In this document: piece after piece, positions 16,575 to 27,093 of the stretch
Layout: each line of letters begins with the position of its first letter
How positions within the stretch are numbered: position 1 is the stretch's first letter
Assembly (NCBI GenBank): GCA_012719855.1
Contig: JAAXZN010000003.1
Coordinates: forward strand, 186,001 to 250,000
DNA: 64,000 nucleotides
Origin: Serratia liquefaciens
GTDB lineage: Bacteria > Pseudomonadota > Gammaproteobacteria > Enterobacterales > Enterobacteriaceae
Reading direction: 5' to 3'
Program-made: the position numbers and the translations under genes
Notes under the pieces: generated by a model
What the model was told of the DNA's origin: nothing
Databases searched by the model: none
Seen by the model: the letters and a program-made list of their open reading frames with translations, nothing else

Positions 16575-17477
16575 TTACTGTTCTGAAAGCTCAAGATCGG
16601 CAATAACCGGCAGGTGATCGCTTGCGGTTGACCAGGTAAATTCAGGCGTATTATGTGGAATATCCACATTCTTCACGTTCCACTTTTGACCTTTAAATGT
16701 GAAGATATGGTCTATATCAATCGCGGGGTTAACCGCTGGCCAACTGCGAGTATCGGTTCCTTCTTTCACAACTTCATTGAAAAAATAACGTATTTCTTTC
16801 AATGGCTGTTCATCTTGAGTCGAGTTGAAGTCGCCGGCGAGGATCTTAATCGAGGAGGCAATATCTTTGAAATCAGAAGTGGCATCGCCAATGCTCAAAT
16901 CCAACAGGTAGCGTGCTTGTTCAGTGCGTATAGCCGGATCTTTTTGCCAGTCGAGATGGGTGACCATAATGATTGGCGCTGAATCAAACCCGGGAACCTC
17001 AACCTGCGCCAGTAATGTGACGCGTTGCTCGGCATCACCCGATGGCAATTTAACCACCTGTGAATGCAGAATTTTGTATTTGGAAAGCAGTCCTACGCCA
17101 TACTCGCCGCCATCGAAATCAAGCGCTTTGCCAAAGGCATAATGCATTTTATTGGCATCAGCGATTTTTTTAAGCTGATCGATTTTTTGACTGCGCAGTG
17201 TCTTATTATCCACTTCCTGGATCGCGATAATATCCGCATCTATTCTTTTAATGGCCGAATTAAGTGCGGTGAAATCGGAGACGGCAGAAGAAGCTTCATT
17301 TTTACCGATGTTATAGGTGGCTATCTTCAAATGCGGTTTATCCTGCGAGAAAACTTTGTCTGGCAGGCCACCTTTTTGAACGGCAAGTATTTCATTACCT
17401 GCAAGTTTGTCGCTTGCTTGTACGCTGGCGATAAGACTGCTCAGCGCCATCATGGTGAATATAACTGTTTTTTTCAT
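16575..17477 (-). CDS. Secreted endonuclease/exonuclease/phosphatase (EEP) family protein
   Basis: A 300-residue exported metal-dependent phosphodiesterase. The signal peptide is MKKTVIFTMMALSSLIASVQA. EEP motifs follow in order: ATYNIGKN (Asn), AIQEVD (catalytic Glu) near 90, VTHLDW, ILAGDFNST (Asp-x-Asn) and the terminal SDHLPVIADLEL (Asp-His). Such proteins cleave nucleic acids, sphingomyelin or inositol phosphates; the cytolethal-distending-toxin-B and sphingomyelinase subfamilies share this fold. The exact substrate cannot be told. The start is backed by GGGGAGATTAGG. A terminator follows it, and it is monocistronic. Confidence 0.83.
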   Translation of the reverse strand: MKKTVIFTMMALSSLIASVQASDKLAGNEILAVQKGGLPDKVFSQDKPHLKIATYNIGKNEASSAVSDFTALNSAIKRIDADIIAIQEVDNKTLRSQKIDQLKKIADANKMHYAFGKALDFDGGEYGVGLLSKYKILHSQVVKLPSGDAEQRVTLLAQVEVPGFDSAPIIMVTHLDWQKDPAIRTEQARYLLDLSIGDATSDFKDIASSIKILAGDFNSTQDEQPLKEIRYFFNEVVKEGTDTRSWPAVNPAIDIDHIFTFKGQKWNVKNVDIPHNTPEFTWSTASDHLPVIADLELSEQ

Positions 17478-17610
17478 GTCACCTAATCTCCCCGTAAAAT
17501 AGAATTCTTGGCAGAGAATACAGAAGAAAGGGGGCGGTTATCGTGACACCTGACTCAAACTTCCGACGCGATGAAAATTAACACTTGAATGGCCGTTGGC
17601 GCAGTGCTCT

Positions 17611-18531
17611 TCAGGTCGTTAACGTGGCAAAGCGTTGTTGAACCACGTTCAGCACCCACTGCCGCAGCCAGCGATGGGCTGGGTCGGCCTCCAAACGCGG
17701 GTGCCACATCTGCGAAACGGTGATGCTTTGGGTTTTTACCGGCAGTTCAAACATATAAAGCGCAGTGCCCACCGGTTGATTGATCAGGAATGAAGCAGGG
17801 ACCAGCGCCACCAGATCGGACGCCTGAGCCACCGCCAGCGCGGCGGGAAAACTCGGCACCACGGCGGCGACTTTTCGTTCCAACCCCAATTCAGCCAATC
17901 CCTGATCTACCGGGCCGGTGACCAGCCCACGGCGTGATGCGACCACATGACCACATTCGGCATAGGCTCGCGCGGTGATTTCGGTTTCCTGCTCCAACGG
18001 ATGGCCCTTTCTGACCACTGCGACGAATCGGTCGCGGAACAGCGCCTGCAGGCGGATTTCCGGCCCCATGTCCCCCAAAACGCCAACTTCCAAATCAACC
18101 CGTCCTTCACGCAAATGCCGGGAGCTCTTTTCCGGTTTTGGCGCAAAACAGAGTCTCACCAACGGGGCTGCCGTTGCCACGGCGGAGATCAGTGCGGCGC
18201 CGAACGCCTCGACAAAGCCCTCGTTGGCGCGCAGGGTAAATGTCCGTTCCAGCGTTGATAAACTCAGTTCTGATACCGAAGGGCGCAGTATCGAACGCGC
18301 CTCAAATACGGTGTTTTGCGTACGTTCGCTAATCTCTTCGGCATAGGGAGTGAGTACCATATTGCGCCCGGCCCTTACCAGTAAGGGATCTCCGGTGACT
18401 GCCCGCAGCCGGCCAAGCGTACGGCTCATGGCCGAGGCGCTGAGGTTTAGGCGGCGTGCCGCTTCGGCCACGCTGCCCAGCGTAAGCAACGCATCGAGCG
18501 CAATCAGTAAATTGAGATCGGGTTCTGACAT
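17611..18531 (-). CDS. LysR family transcriptional regulator (NodD/SyrM-like subgroup)
   Basis: A 306-residue LysR regulator. The N-terminus MSEPDLNLLIALDALLT and helix-turn-helix VAEAARRLNLSASAMSRTL are the form seen in the NodD/LeuO/PA2206 side of the family, where the first helix reads 'DLNLLxALDALL'. The effector domain follows from about residue 90. It is divergent from an SDR gene across 136 bases containing a GATGCAG/CTGCATC dyad. The SDR is the likely target. The inducer is unknown. Confidence 0.87.
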   Translation of the reverse strand: MSEPDLNLLIALDALLTLGSVAEAARRLNLSASAMSRTLGRLRAVTGDPLLVRAGRNMVLTPYAEEISERTQNTVFEARSILRPSVSELSLSTLERTFTLRANEGFVEAFGAALISAVATAAPLVRLCFAPKPEKSSRHLREGRVDLEVGVLGDMGPEIRLQALFRDRFVAVVRKGHPLEQETEITARAYAECGHVVASRRGLVTGPVDQGLAELGLERKVAAVVPSFPAALAVAQASDLVALVPASFLINQPVGTALYMFELPVKTQSITVSQMWHPRLEADPAHRWLRQWVLNVVQQRFATLTT

Positions 18532-18567
18532 GTCGGGGATCCTGGTTTATTGATAGGAGAGGCGTCC

Positions 18568-18597
18568 GATGCAGGTGATAAGTGAAAATGCTGCATC
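18568..18597. promoter_or_regulatory. Candidate LysR operator
   Basis: GATGCAG-N16-CTGCATC is a 7-bp dyad in the divergent LysR/SDR promoter region. Spacing is longer than a standard T-N11-A box, so the call is weak. Confidence 0.3.
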
Positions 18598-18667
18598 TTC
18601 CGCAATCTATTCAGCATAGTTATATTTTTTAGCGCAGATGACAACGGAAATACAGAGGAATACTTTC

Positions 18668-19375
18668 ATGCAAACACCGTCAAAACAGCAACAGACCGTC
18701 CTGCTCATTGGTGCATCCCGGGGATTGGGCTTCGCGATGACAGAAGAGTTTCTGCAACGTGGTGACAAAGTAATCGCTACCGGTCGCGAGTCCTCTAAGG
18801 ACAATCTTCTTCGCCTGGCGGAAAAGTTTCCGCACCTGCTGGAAGTTGAAACGGCCGATATTACCGCGCCCGAACAGATTAGCGCCTTGCGTGAGCGATT
18901 GAAGGATCGCCAGATTGACCTGCTTTTTGTTAACGCCGGGGTGAAAAACGACGATCGTGAAACCGTGGCGGACGTCTCGACCGAAGAATTCACCCGGGTA
19001 ATGGTGACCAATGCGCTGAGCCCTATGCGGGTCATCGAGAGCTTTAAAGATCTGGTAGTCGAATGCGGAACCCTCGGCGTGATGTCATCCGGGCAGGGCA
19101 GCCTTACCAATAACACCAATGGCAATTTCGAAGTCTATCGGGCCAGCAAATCTGCGCTAAATATGTTGATGCGCAGCTTCGCGGCGCGTCACCACGACGA
19201 CTCTCGCACCTTGCTGCTGATGGCTCCTGGTTGGGTACGCACCGAGTTGGGTGGTCCGCAAGGGCGATTGAGCATCGACGAAAGCATTCCGGCACTGCTT
19301 GATACCATGGCGGCCTACCGAGGGCGTTCCGGCTTACATTATCTTGATTATCTCGGCAGAGTGGTTCCCTGGTAA
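18668..19375 (+). CDS. Short-chain dehydrogenase/reductase (SDR)
   Basis: A 235-residue classical-fold SDR using NAD(P)H. The cofactor loop is IGASRGLGFAM near 15-25, the NAG motif is FVNAGVK near 90, and the active-site Tyr/Lys are in VYRASKSALNML near 155-160. I start at the ATG at 18668 with AGAGGAA upstream, rather than at 18638, which has none. The wording after the active site (LLMAPGWVRTELGG) is like CsgA/C-factor-type SDRs. Divergence from the LysR gene suggests it is inducible; the substrate is unknown. Confidence 0.83.
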   Translation: MQTPSKQQQTVLLIGASRGLGFAMTEEFLQRGDKVIATGRESSKDNLLRLAEKFPHLLEVETADITAPEQISALRERLKDRQIDLLFVNAGVKNDDRETVADVSTEEFTRVMVTNALSPMRVIESFKDLVVECGTLGVMSSGQGSLTNNTNGNFEVYRASKSALNMLMRSFAARHHDDSRTLLLMAPGWVRTELGGPQGRLSIDESIPALLDTMAAYRGRSGLHYLDYLGRVVPW

Positions 19376-19428
19376 TTGGCTGGATATTTCGGGCTAAAGT
19401 GATTGCGTAGCCCACGCGTTATCATTAG

Positions 19429-21303
<1,875 letters not shown>

Positions 21304-21425
21304 TTATTCGATTAGAGGGAGTAAATGGATAGGGTTAATCAGCAAGGTTCATTAATTACTGTGACGGTGACAGATGAGCAAGGGTGCTTTTCCTGCCGAC
21401 AGTTGTGATGCCACTTCTGTCCAAC

Positions 21426-21461
21426 AAAAAAGCCGATAACAGGCTAATGTTATCGGCTTTT
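21426..21461. terminator. Strong terminator downstream of ddc
   Basis: A perfect 14-bp stem (AAAAGCCGATAACA/TGTTATCGGCTTTT) with a 6-nt loop lies 29 nt after the ddc stop. Leftward transcripts end in TTTTTT, and the symmetrical A/T flanks would also work rightward. Confidence 0.88.
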
Positions 21462-21489
21462 GGCTGCCGGTCAGGGCAGTGCGGGCGGA

Positions 21490-22962
21490 TTAGACGGCAG
21501 GCAACTGCTGCGCGGTTTTTTCCACCAGCGCCAGCAGGACTTTGATATCGTCCAGGCTGACCGTAGGGTTCAACAACGTCATTTTCAGGCAGGTCACGCC
21601 GTCAAACTCGGTGACCCCGACGTTGGCGCGGCCAGATTCCAGCAACGCATCGCCGATCCGTTGGTTCAGCAATGCCACGGCGGCATCGCCGGCGGCGGCT
21701 AACTGCTGCGGACGGTAGCGGAACAGCACGCTGGCCAGCTGTGGCTGCATGACCAGTTCCAACGCCGGCTGATCGCCGATGTAGTGAGCCACCTGTTGCG
21801 CCAGCGTTACGCCGTGATCGATGATCGCCGCATATTGCTCCTGGCCCAAAGCTTCCAGACCCATCCACAGTTTCAACGCATCAAAACGGCGGGTGGTCTG
21901 CAAGGATTTGGACACCAGGTTAGGCACGCCCTGAGCTTCATCGAACTCGGAGTTCAGGTAGGCCGCCTGATAACGCATCAGTTCATAGTGACGGGCTTCT
22001 TTCAGCAAGAAAGCGCCGCAGCTGATGGTCTGGAAGAATTGTTTGTGGAAGTCCAGAGTGACGGAATCCACCAATTCAATGCCATCCAGATAGTCGCGGT
22101 ATTTCTCGGAAAGCAGCAGGGCACCGCCCCAGGCCGCATCGACATGCACCCAGATCTGGTGTTCCGCCGCCAACTGCGCAATGCCGCGCAGCGGGTCGAT
22201 AGCCCCGGCATCCGTGGTACCTGCGGTTGCGACGATCGCCAGGATCTGCTCGCCATTGGCCTTGGCCTGCGCCAGTTTTTCGGCCAAATCGGTCAGATCC
22301 ATACGCGCAAACCGATCGGTTTTCACCAGCGTGACGGATTGGTAACCCAGGCCGAGTAAAGCCATGTTCTTTTGCACCGAGAAGTGGGCATTTTCAGAAC
22401 ATAACACTTTAATCTTTCTCAGATTACCCACCAGGCCATCCTGCTGCACCGAGTGACCCTGTTTGGCGAAGAAGGCGTCGCGTGCCAACATCAGCCCCAT
22501 CAGGTTGCTCTGGGTACCGCCACTGGTGAACACCCCGGCATCGCCCGGTTGATAACCCACCTGGGTACGCAACCATTCGATCAGCTTCATCTCGATGAGG
22601 GTTGCTGACGGGCTTTGATCCCAAGAGTCCATGCTCTGGTTGGTGGCGTTGATCAACACTTCGGCAGCCTGGCTGATCACCAGGCTAGGGCAATGCAAAT
22701 GCGCGACGCACTGCGGATGATGCACCGACAGGCTGTCTTTTAAAAAGTACTCAATGGCGCGTTCGATCGCGACCTGGTTGCCCAGGCCCTGAGGGGTAAA
22801 ATCAAGCTTGATACGTTCACGCAGCTCGGCAACGGTCTTCCCCTGATACATCTCGGGTTGTTGCAGCCACTGCACCACGGCCTGACTGCTCTGTTCGATC
22901 GCTTGCTGGTACGCCTCGGTGCTTTGCGCTGAGGCGGCCAGAATCGGGTTTAACCGGGACAT
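21490..22962 (-). CDS. ddc: L-2,4-diaminobutyrate decarboxylase
   Basis: Removes CO2 from L-2,4-diaminobutyrate to give 1,3-diaminopropane. It is a 490-residue PLP enzyme of the group II decarboxylases. The PLP lysine is in SVTLDFHKQFFQ near 305, and the cofactor is held by HVDAAWGGALLL. The open frame begins with a GTG overlapping the dat stop, but the ATG at 22962 has GGAG eight nt upstream, so I start there. It directly follows dat, which makes its substrate, in one operon. A strong terminator ends the unit. Glutamate and aromatic decarboxylases are relatives, but the dat partner settles the identity. Confidence 0.9.
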   Translation of the reverse strand: MSRLNPILAASAQSTEAYQQAIEQSSQAVVQWLQQPEMYQGKTVAELRERIKLDFTPQGLGNQVAIERAIEYFLKDSLSVHHPQCVAHLHCPSLVISQAAEVLINATNQSMDSWDQSPSATLIEMKLIEWLRTQVGYQPGDAGVFTSGGTQSNLMGLMLARDAFFAKQGHSVQQDGLVGNLRKIKVLCSENAHFSVQKNMALLGLGYQSVTLVKTDRFARMDLTDLAEKLAQAKANGEQILAIVATAGTTDAGAIDPLRGIAQLAAEHQIWVHVDAAWGGALLLSEKYRDYLDGIELVDSVTLDFHKQFFQTISCGAFLLKEARHYELMRYQAAYLNSEFDEAQGVPNLVSKSLQTTRRFDALKLWMGLEALGQEQYAAIIDHGVTLAQQVAHYIGDQPALELVMQPQLASVLFRYRPQQLAAAGDAAVALLNQRIGDALLESGRANVGVTEFDGVTCLKMTLLNPTVSLDDIKVLLALVEKTAQQLPAV

Positions 22963-22967
22963 CGACT

Positions 22968-24362
22968 TCACTCCACATCCACCGGCTTGATGCCGGCGGC
23001 TAACAGGGCCTGTTCAAATTTATCCAGGAAGATACCCAGTTCGTCGTTGGTGATCAGCAGGGAAGGCAGCAGACGCAGCACGCAGCCATTACGGCCGCCG
23101 CGCTCCAGGATCAGGCCGGCTTCGAAGCATTTTTTCTGCAGCAGGGCGGAGAGCTGGCCGTCAGCCGGGTAGCAGCCCATGTGATCCTGCGCTTCGTTCG
23201 GTTTCACAATTTCCAAACCGATCATCAGACCCAGCCCCCGCACATGACCAATCACCGGATAACGTTTTTGCAGCTCGGCCAGCTTGGCTTTCAGCCATTC
23301 GCCTTGCACGGCGACCTTTTCGGCCACCTGGTTATCTTTGAGGTGTTGCAGGGTGGTCAGGCCGGTAGCCATCGCCAGTTGGTTGCCGCGGAAAGTACCG
23401 GTATGGTGGCCAGGTTCCCAGGCGTCGAACTGTTTCTTGATACCCAATACCGCCAGAGGCAAACCGCCGCCAACCGCTTTGGACATCACGATGATGTCCG
23501 GCTCAATGCCCGCGTGTTCAAAGGCGAACAGCTTGCCGGTACGGGCGAAACCAGCCTGAACTTCGTCGATAATCAGCAAAATGCCGTGTTCCTGCGTGAC
23601 TTTGCGAATACGCTGCAGCCACTCGACCGGGGCCGGGTTAACGCCGCCTTCGCCCTGAACGGCTTCCAGAATGACCGCCGCAGGTTTGCGCACGCCGCTT
23701 TCGACGTCATTGATCAGGTTTTCGAAATAGTAGGTCAGCGCCTTGACCCCGGCTTCGCCACCGATGCCGAGCGGGCAGCGGTATTCGTGCGGGTAAGGCA
23801 TAAACTGGACTTCCGGCATCATGCCGTTGATGGCTTCTTTCGGCGACAGGTTGCCCGTGACCGCCAGTGCACCATGGGTCATGCCGTGGTAACCACCGGA
23901 GAAGCTGATCACGCCGGTGCGACCGGTGTGCTTTTTCGCCAGTTTCAGCGCGGCTTCTACCGCATCTGCGCCCGAAGGGCCACAGAACTGCAGGCAGTAT
24001 TCCTGGCCCTGGCCTGGCAATAAAGAGAGTAAATAAGCGGAGAACTCATCTTTCAACGGCGTTGTAAGATCGAGGGTATGTAACGGCAAGCCGCTGGTAA
24101 TGACATTTTGGATGCTTTGGAGGACGTCAGGATGGTTATGACCCAGAGCCAGCGTACCCGCACCAGCCAGGCAATCAAGATATTGATTATTCTCAACATC
24201 CGTGATCCAAACGCCTTGGGCTTTCGCAATTGCCAACGGCAATTTACGGGGGTAACTCCTGACATTCGATTCAAATTCAGCTTGTCGCGCCAAATATGTT
24301 TCGTTATTTACATTTTCTAAATTCACACCGAAATTATCAATACGGACTTTATCCGTCATCAT
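22968..24362 (-). CDS. dat: Diaminobutyrate--2-oxoglutarate aminotransferase
   Basis: Converts aspartate 4-semialdehyde and glutamate to L-2,4-diaminobutyrate. The 464 residues are a class III (ornithine-type) PLP aminotransferase: [21 protein letters not shown] near 130-150, [12 protein letters not shown], the [14 protein letters not shown] motif near 260, and the PLP lysine in [14 protein letters not shown] near 300. The start has GGAGAG just upstream. It is the first gene of the dat-ddc operon. The long AT-rich leader upstream carries two inverted repeats that could set its expression. The product feeds 1,3-diaminopropane or siderophore precursor formation. Confidence 0.9.
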   Translation of the reverse strand: MMTDKVRIDNFGVNLENVNNETYLARQAEFESNVRSYPRKLPLAIAKAQGVWITDVENNQYLDCLAGAGTLALGHNHPDVLQSIQNVITSGLPLHTLDLTTPLKDEFSAYLLSLLPGQGQEYCLQFCGPSGADAVEAALKLAKKHTGRTGVISFSGGYHGMTHGALAVTGNLSPKEAINGMMPEVQFMPYPHEYRCPLGIGGEAGVKALTYYFENLINDVESGVRKPAAVILEAVQGEGGVNPAPVEWLQRIRKVTQEHGILLIIDEVQAGFARTGKLFAFEHAGIEPDIIVMSKAVGGGLPLAVLGIKKQFDAWEPGHHTGTFRGNQLAMATGLTTLQHLKDNQVAEKVAVQGEWLKAKLAELQKRYPVIGHVRGLGLMIGLEIVKPNEAQDHMGCYPADGQLSALLQKKCFEAGLILERGGRNGCVLRLLPSLLITNDELGIFLDKFEQALLAAGIKPVDVE

Positions 24363-24463
24363 ATCTCTCCTACAACTGGGGGTATCAATGACGCCCTAGT
24401 TGAATTATTGAATTGAACAATTAACTACCGTGAGAAAAACGGGCCCAATATATGGCTTTTTAC

Positions 24464-24493
24464 CCCCCGGCTCAATAGTTATTTGGCCGGGGG
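24464..24493. promoter_or_regulatory. Leader hairpin upstream of dat
   Basis: CCCCCGGC and GCCGGGGG form an 8-bp all-GC stem with a 14-nt loop, about 100 nt before the dat start, in an otherwise AT-rich 414-base gap. It lacks an adjacent T-run in the dat direction. It may be an mRNA leader element or an operator. Confidence 0.4.
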
Positions 24494-24587
24494 TAATTTA
24501 TTGTTTTTCTAATAAAAATCAATAAATTGCTTGTTTTATGGCCAATAAAGGCATGCTTTAAGGGCGATTGGGGGCTTGACAAGGCAC

Positions 24588-24658
24588 AAAAAACCTCCTC
24601 AAAAAAAGTAAGGGTACCGGCCCAATGCGTTTATTTTGAAGGCAATTTTAGGAGGAGG
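24588..24658 (-). terminator. Terminator- or attenuator-like structure between the SDR gene and dat
   Basis: Read leftward, CCTCCTC pairs with GAGGAGG about 50 nt later, followed at once by TTTTTTG. The long loop is unusual for an intrinsic terminator. It could end the SDR-containing operon (stop at 24777) or attenuate dat. Nothing else of note was seen in 24363-24776. Confidence 0.35.
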
Positions 24659-24776
24659 GGTAAGATCGTCACGGCGCAATTTTTGAAGCAGTGAATTATT
24701 ATAAATAAATCTTTGCTTATAAATTAACCGAATTTAGCGAGCGTACAGATTATTGCTTTCGACGGTAACCAGATAA

Positions 24777-25490
24777 TTACCATGGAATTTCGCCATGACG
24801 GTCAAAAAAACCGCCGGTTGGGCCATCCTTGGCGAGGGAGGCCAGCGCCACGATAGCATCGGTTCCCTCGGTTATCGTCTGGCAGCCCAGGGGGTTGAGA
24901 TCGGTTTGGGTAAAGCCCGGGTTAACGGCGTTAATCTTGATTTTCGGCAACGCCTTGGCGTATTGGGTCACCAGCATGTTGAGCGCCGCTTTTGAAGAGG
25001 GATAGGCCAGCTGCAGTATTCTGGACTCGAAGGAACCGCTTTTGCCGGTCATGGTATGAAATGACCCCAGCGAGCTGGACACCATTACCACTCTGGGGTC
25101 GGCGGCGGCTTGCAGCAGGGGGAGAAAGGCCTGCATCATGCGAACCACGCCAAAAACCTGAGTCTGGTAGATTTCCGTCAGGGCCACGGCGCAGGTTTCC
25201 CTCGGGTGTCCCCAGGGGCCAGACACGCCGGCGTTATTGATCAGGACATCAAGGCGATCGTGCACCTTGCTGAAATCCGCCGCCGCCTGCCGCACTGACT
25301 CCTCGGAAATCACATCGATTATCAGCAATTCTGCATGCAGGCCCTGCAGAGCCAGCTGTTGAATGGCCTGCTCACCGCGCAGGGGATCCCGCGCGCCGAG
25401 GACTACGTGCCACCCACACCCGGCAAGACGCCGGGCGGTTTCATGACCCAGGCCCCTGTTGGCACCCGTAATCAATACGGTGGTTGTCAT
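24777..25490 (-). CDS. Short-chain dehydrogenase/reductase
   Basis: A 237-residue SDR, last gene of an ALDH-GMC-SDR operon; its start lies 2 bases after the GMC stop, implying coupling. Motifs: TGANRGLGHETARRL near 8-22 for NADP, NNAGVSGPWG near 88, and the catalytic Tyr/Lys in AYPSSKAALNML near 160-165. The wording is close to carbonyl-reductase-like SDRs. In the operon it could reduce or oxidise an intermediate of alcohol oxidation, but its exact role is not deducible. Confidence 0.85.
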   Translation of the reverse strand: MTTTVLITGANRGLGHETARRLAGCGWHVVLGARDPLRGEQAIQQLALQGLHAELLIIDVISEESVRQAAADFSKVHDRLDVLINNAGVSGPWGHPRETCAVALTEIYQTQVFGVVRMMQAFLPLLQAAADPRVVMVSSSLGSFHTMTGKSGSFESRILQLAYPSSKAALNMLVTQYAKALPKIKINAVNPGFTQTDLNPLGCQTITEGTDAIVALASLAKDGPTGGFFDRHGEIPW

Positions 25491-25492
25491 GG

Positions 25493-27059
25493 TTATGCCT
25501 TGCTCGACAAAATCATGTCTGCGGCTTTTTCACCGATCATAATGCTGGGAGCATTGGTGTTGCCGGTAGGAATGACCGGCATCACCGAGGCGTCGATCAC
25601 GCGCAGGCCAGACAGACCGTGCACGCGCAATTGCGGATCAACCACCGCCATGTTGTCGGTCCCCATGCGTGCCGTACCGACCTGATGGTGGTAGGAAGCG
25701 GTCATTCGGCGGATGTAATCGCGCATTTTATCGCGGTTGTTCACGCCATCCATGCCCATCTCTTTGCCGCGCCACGGCGCCAATGCGGTTTGCTTCATCA
25801 CTTCGCGCAACAGCAGGGCCTTGTCGGTCATGACCTCCAGATCCTGATCTTCGGAATAGACACGCGGATCCATCAATGGGGGTTGCAGCGGGTCGAGCGA
25901 GTTGAGCCACAGACGACCGCGACTGATGGGCCGCACCAGACCAGGGGTGACAGTGTAACCCTGAGTGACGCCCGGCATGAACGGCATGGTGAACAGCAGG
26001 GACTGGGTGTCAGGCGCCGAGAGCGCCGGAGCTGACTTATGGAAAATCTGCGCTTCGATACCGGAGGCCAAACCGACCGCCACCGGCTGCGGCGAAGACC
26101 AAACCATAGGACACACCAGGTGATCGTGCAGGTTTTCACCCACGCCAGGCAGGTTGACCAGGGTCTTGATACCCATTTTCTCCAGCTGTTCGGCCGGGCC
26201 GATGCCGGAGTGCAGCAGAATGGAAGGGCTCATCAGGGAGCCGGCGCACAGCAGCACCTCATGGCGGGCCTCGATGCGATAATCGGTGCCGCGATGCACA
26301 AAGTGTACGCCGGTAATGTGATCGCCCAGGTTGAGCAGCTTCAATACTCGCGCTTCGGTGATCACCGACAGATTATCCGCTCCGCGAATGGCGTCGCCGT
26401 AGCAGACCCAGGCGCTGGCCCGTTTGCCGTCTGGCGTCATGGTGTACTGCGGAAAACTGACGCCGGTGGAGTCCTGGCCGTCGTTGTAATCCTGCACCCG
26501 TCGCAGTCCGGCCTGTTGTCCTGCCTCGACAAAGGCGTGGGCCAATGGCGTCATGGCGGGGCGAGAGACCTGCAGCAGCCCCCCGGTGGCATGCAGGTTG
26601 GACAAGCCATCGATATTGCAGTTTTCCGCTTTGCGGAAATAAGGCAGCACGTCCTTCCAGCTCCAGCCGGTGGCCCCCATCGCCGCCCAGTTGTCGTAAT
26701 CGGCAGGCAGGCCGCGCACGTACATCATGCCGTTGATTGAACTGGAGCCGCCCAAGGTTTTGCCGCGCGGCCAGTAAATATCCTGTTTGCCGGCGTAAAT
26801 CTGCGGCTGGGTGGAGAAGCCCCAGTCAACGGCGGAATGCCACAGCGCCATGGCCTCCGGCGGGTTATGAATGGCCGGCATATCGTCGCGTGGGCCGGCT
26901 TCCAGCAGCAGGACCTTTAATCCGGCATCAACCAGTCGGCGGGTCACCACCGATCCGGCCGAGCCGGCGCCGATAATAATGTAGTCGTATTTTTTGTCGT
27001 CGCTTCTGCTCCCGGTGCTGCGTGGGGCCGGCGTCGGTCTGTAGTTTATCTTGTTTCAT
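25493..27059 (-). CDS. GMC-family FAD alcohol oxidoreductase (choline-dehydrogenase like), N-terminal frameshift
   Basis: Oxidises an alcohol to an aldehyde with FAD. Nearly the whole protein is intact: WPRGKTLGGSSSINGMMYVRG near 80-100, and the C-terminal catalytic region with 'QVGTARMGTDNM' and GNTNAPSIMIGEKAADMIL. The FAD-binding start YDYIIIGAGSAGS is encoded, but in a frame with no ATG, GTG or TTG before an in-frame stop at about 27058. An ATG with AAGGGAT upstream exists at 27059 in the neighbouring frame. Dropping one base from the A6 run (26990-26995) joins the two as ...RRQKYDYIIIGAGSAG. It is therefore a frameshift, a read error in a homopolymer, or transcriptional slippage. Translation from the GTG at 26950 would lack the FAD site. 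Confidence 0.8.
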
Positions 27060-27093
27060 GACGATCCCTTTTTATTGGTTTGGACGCGTGGGC

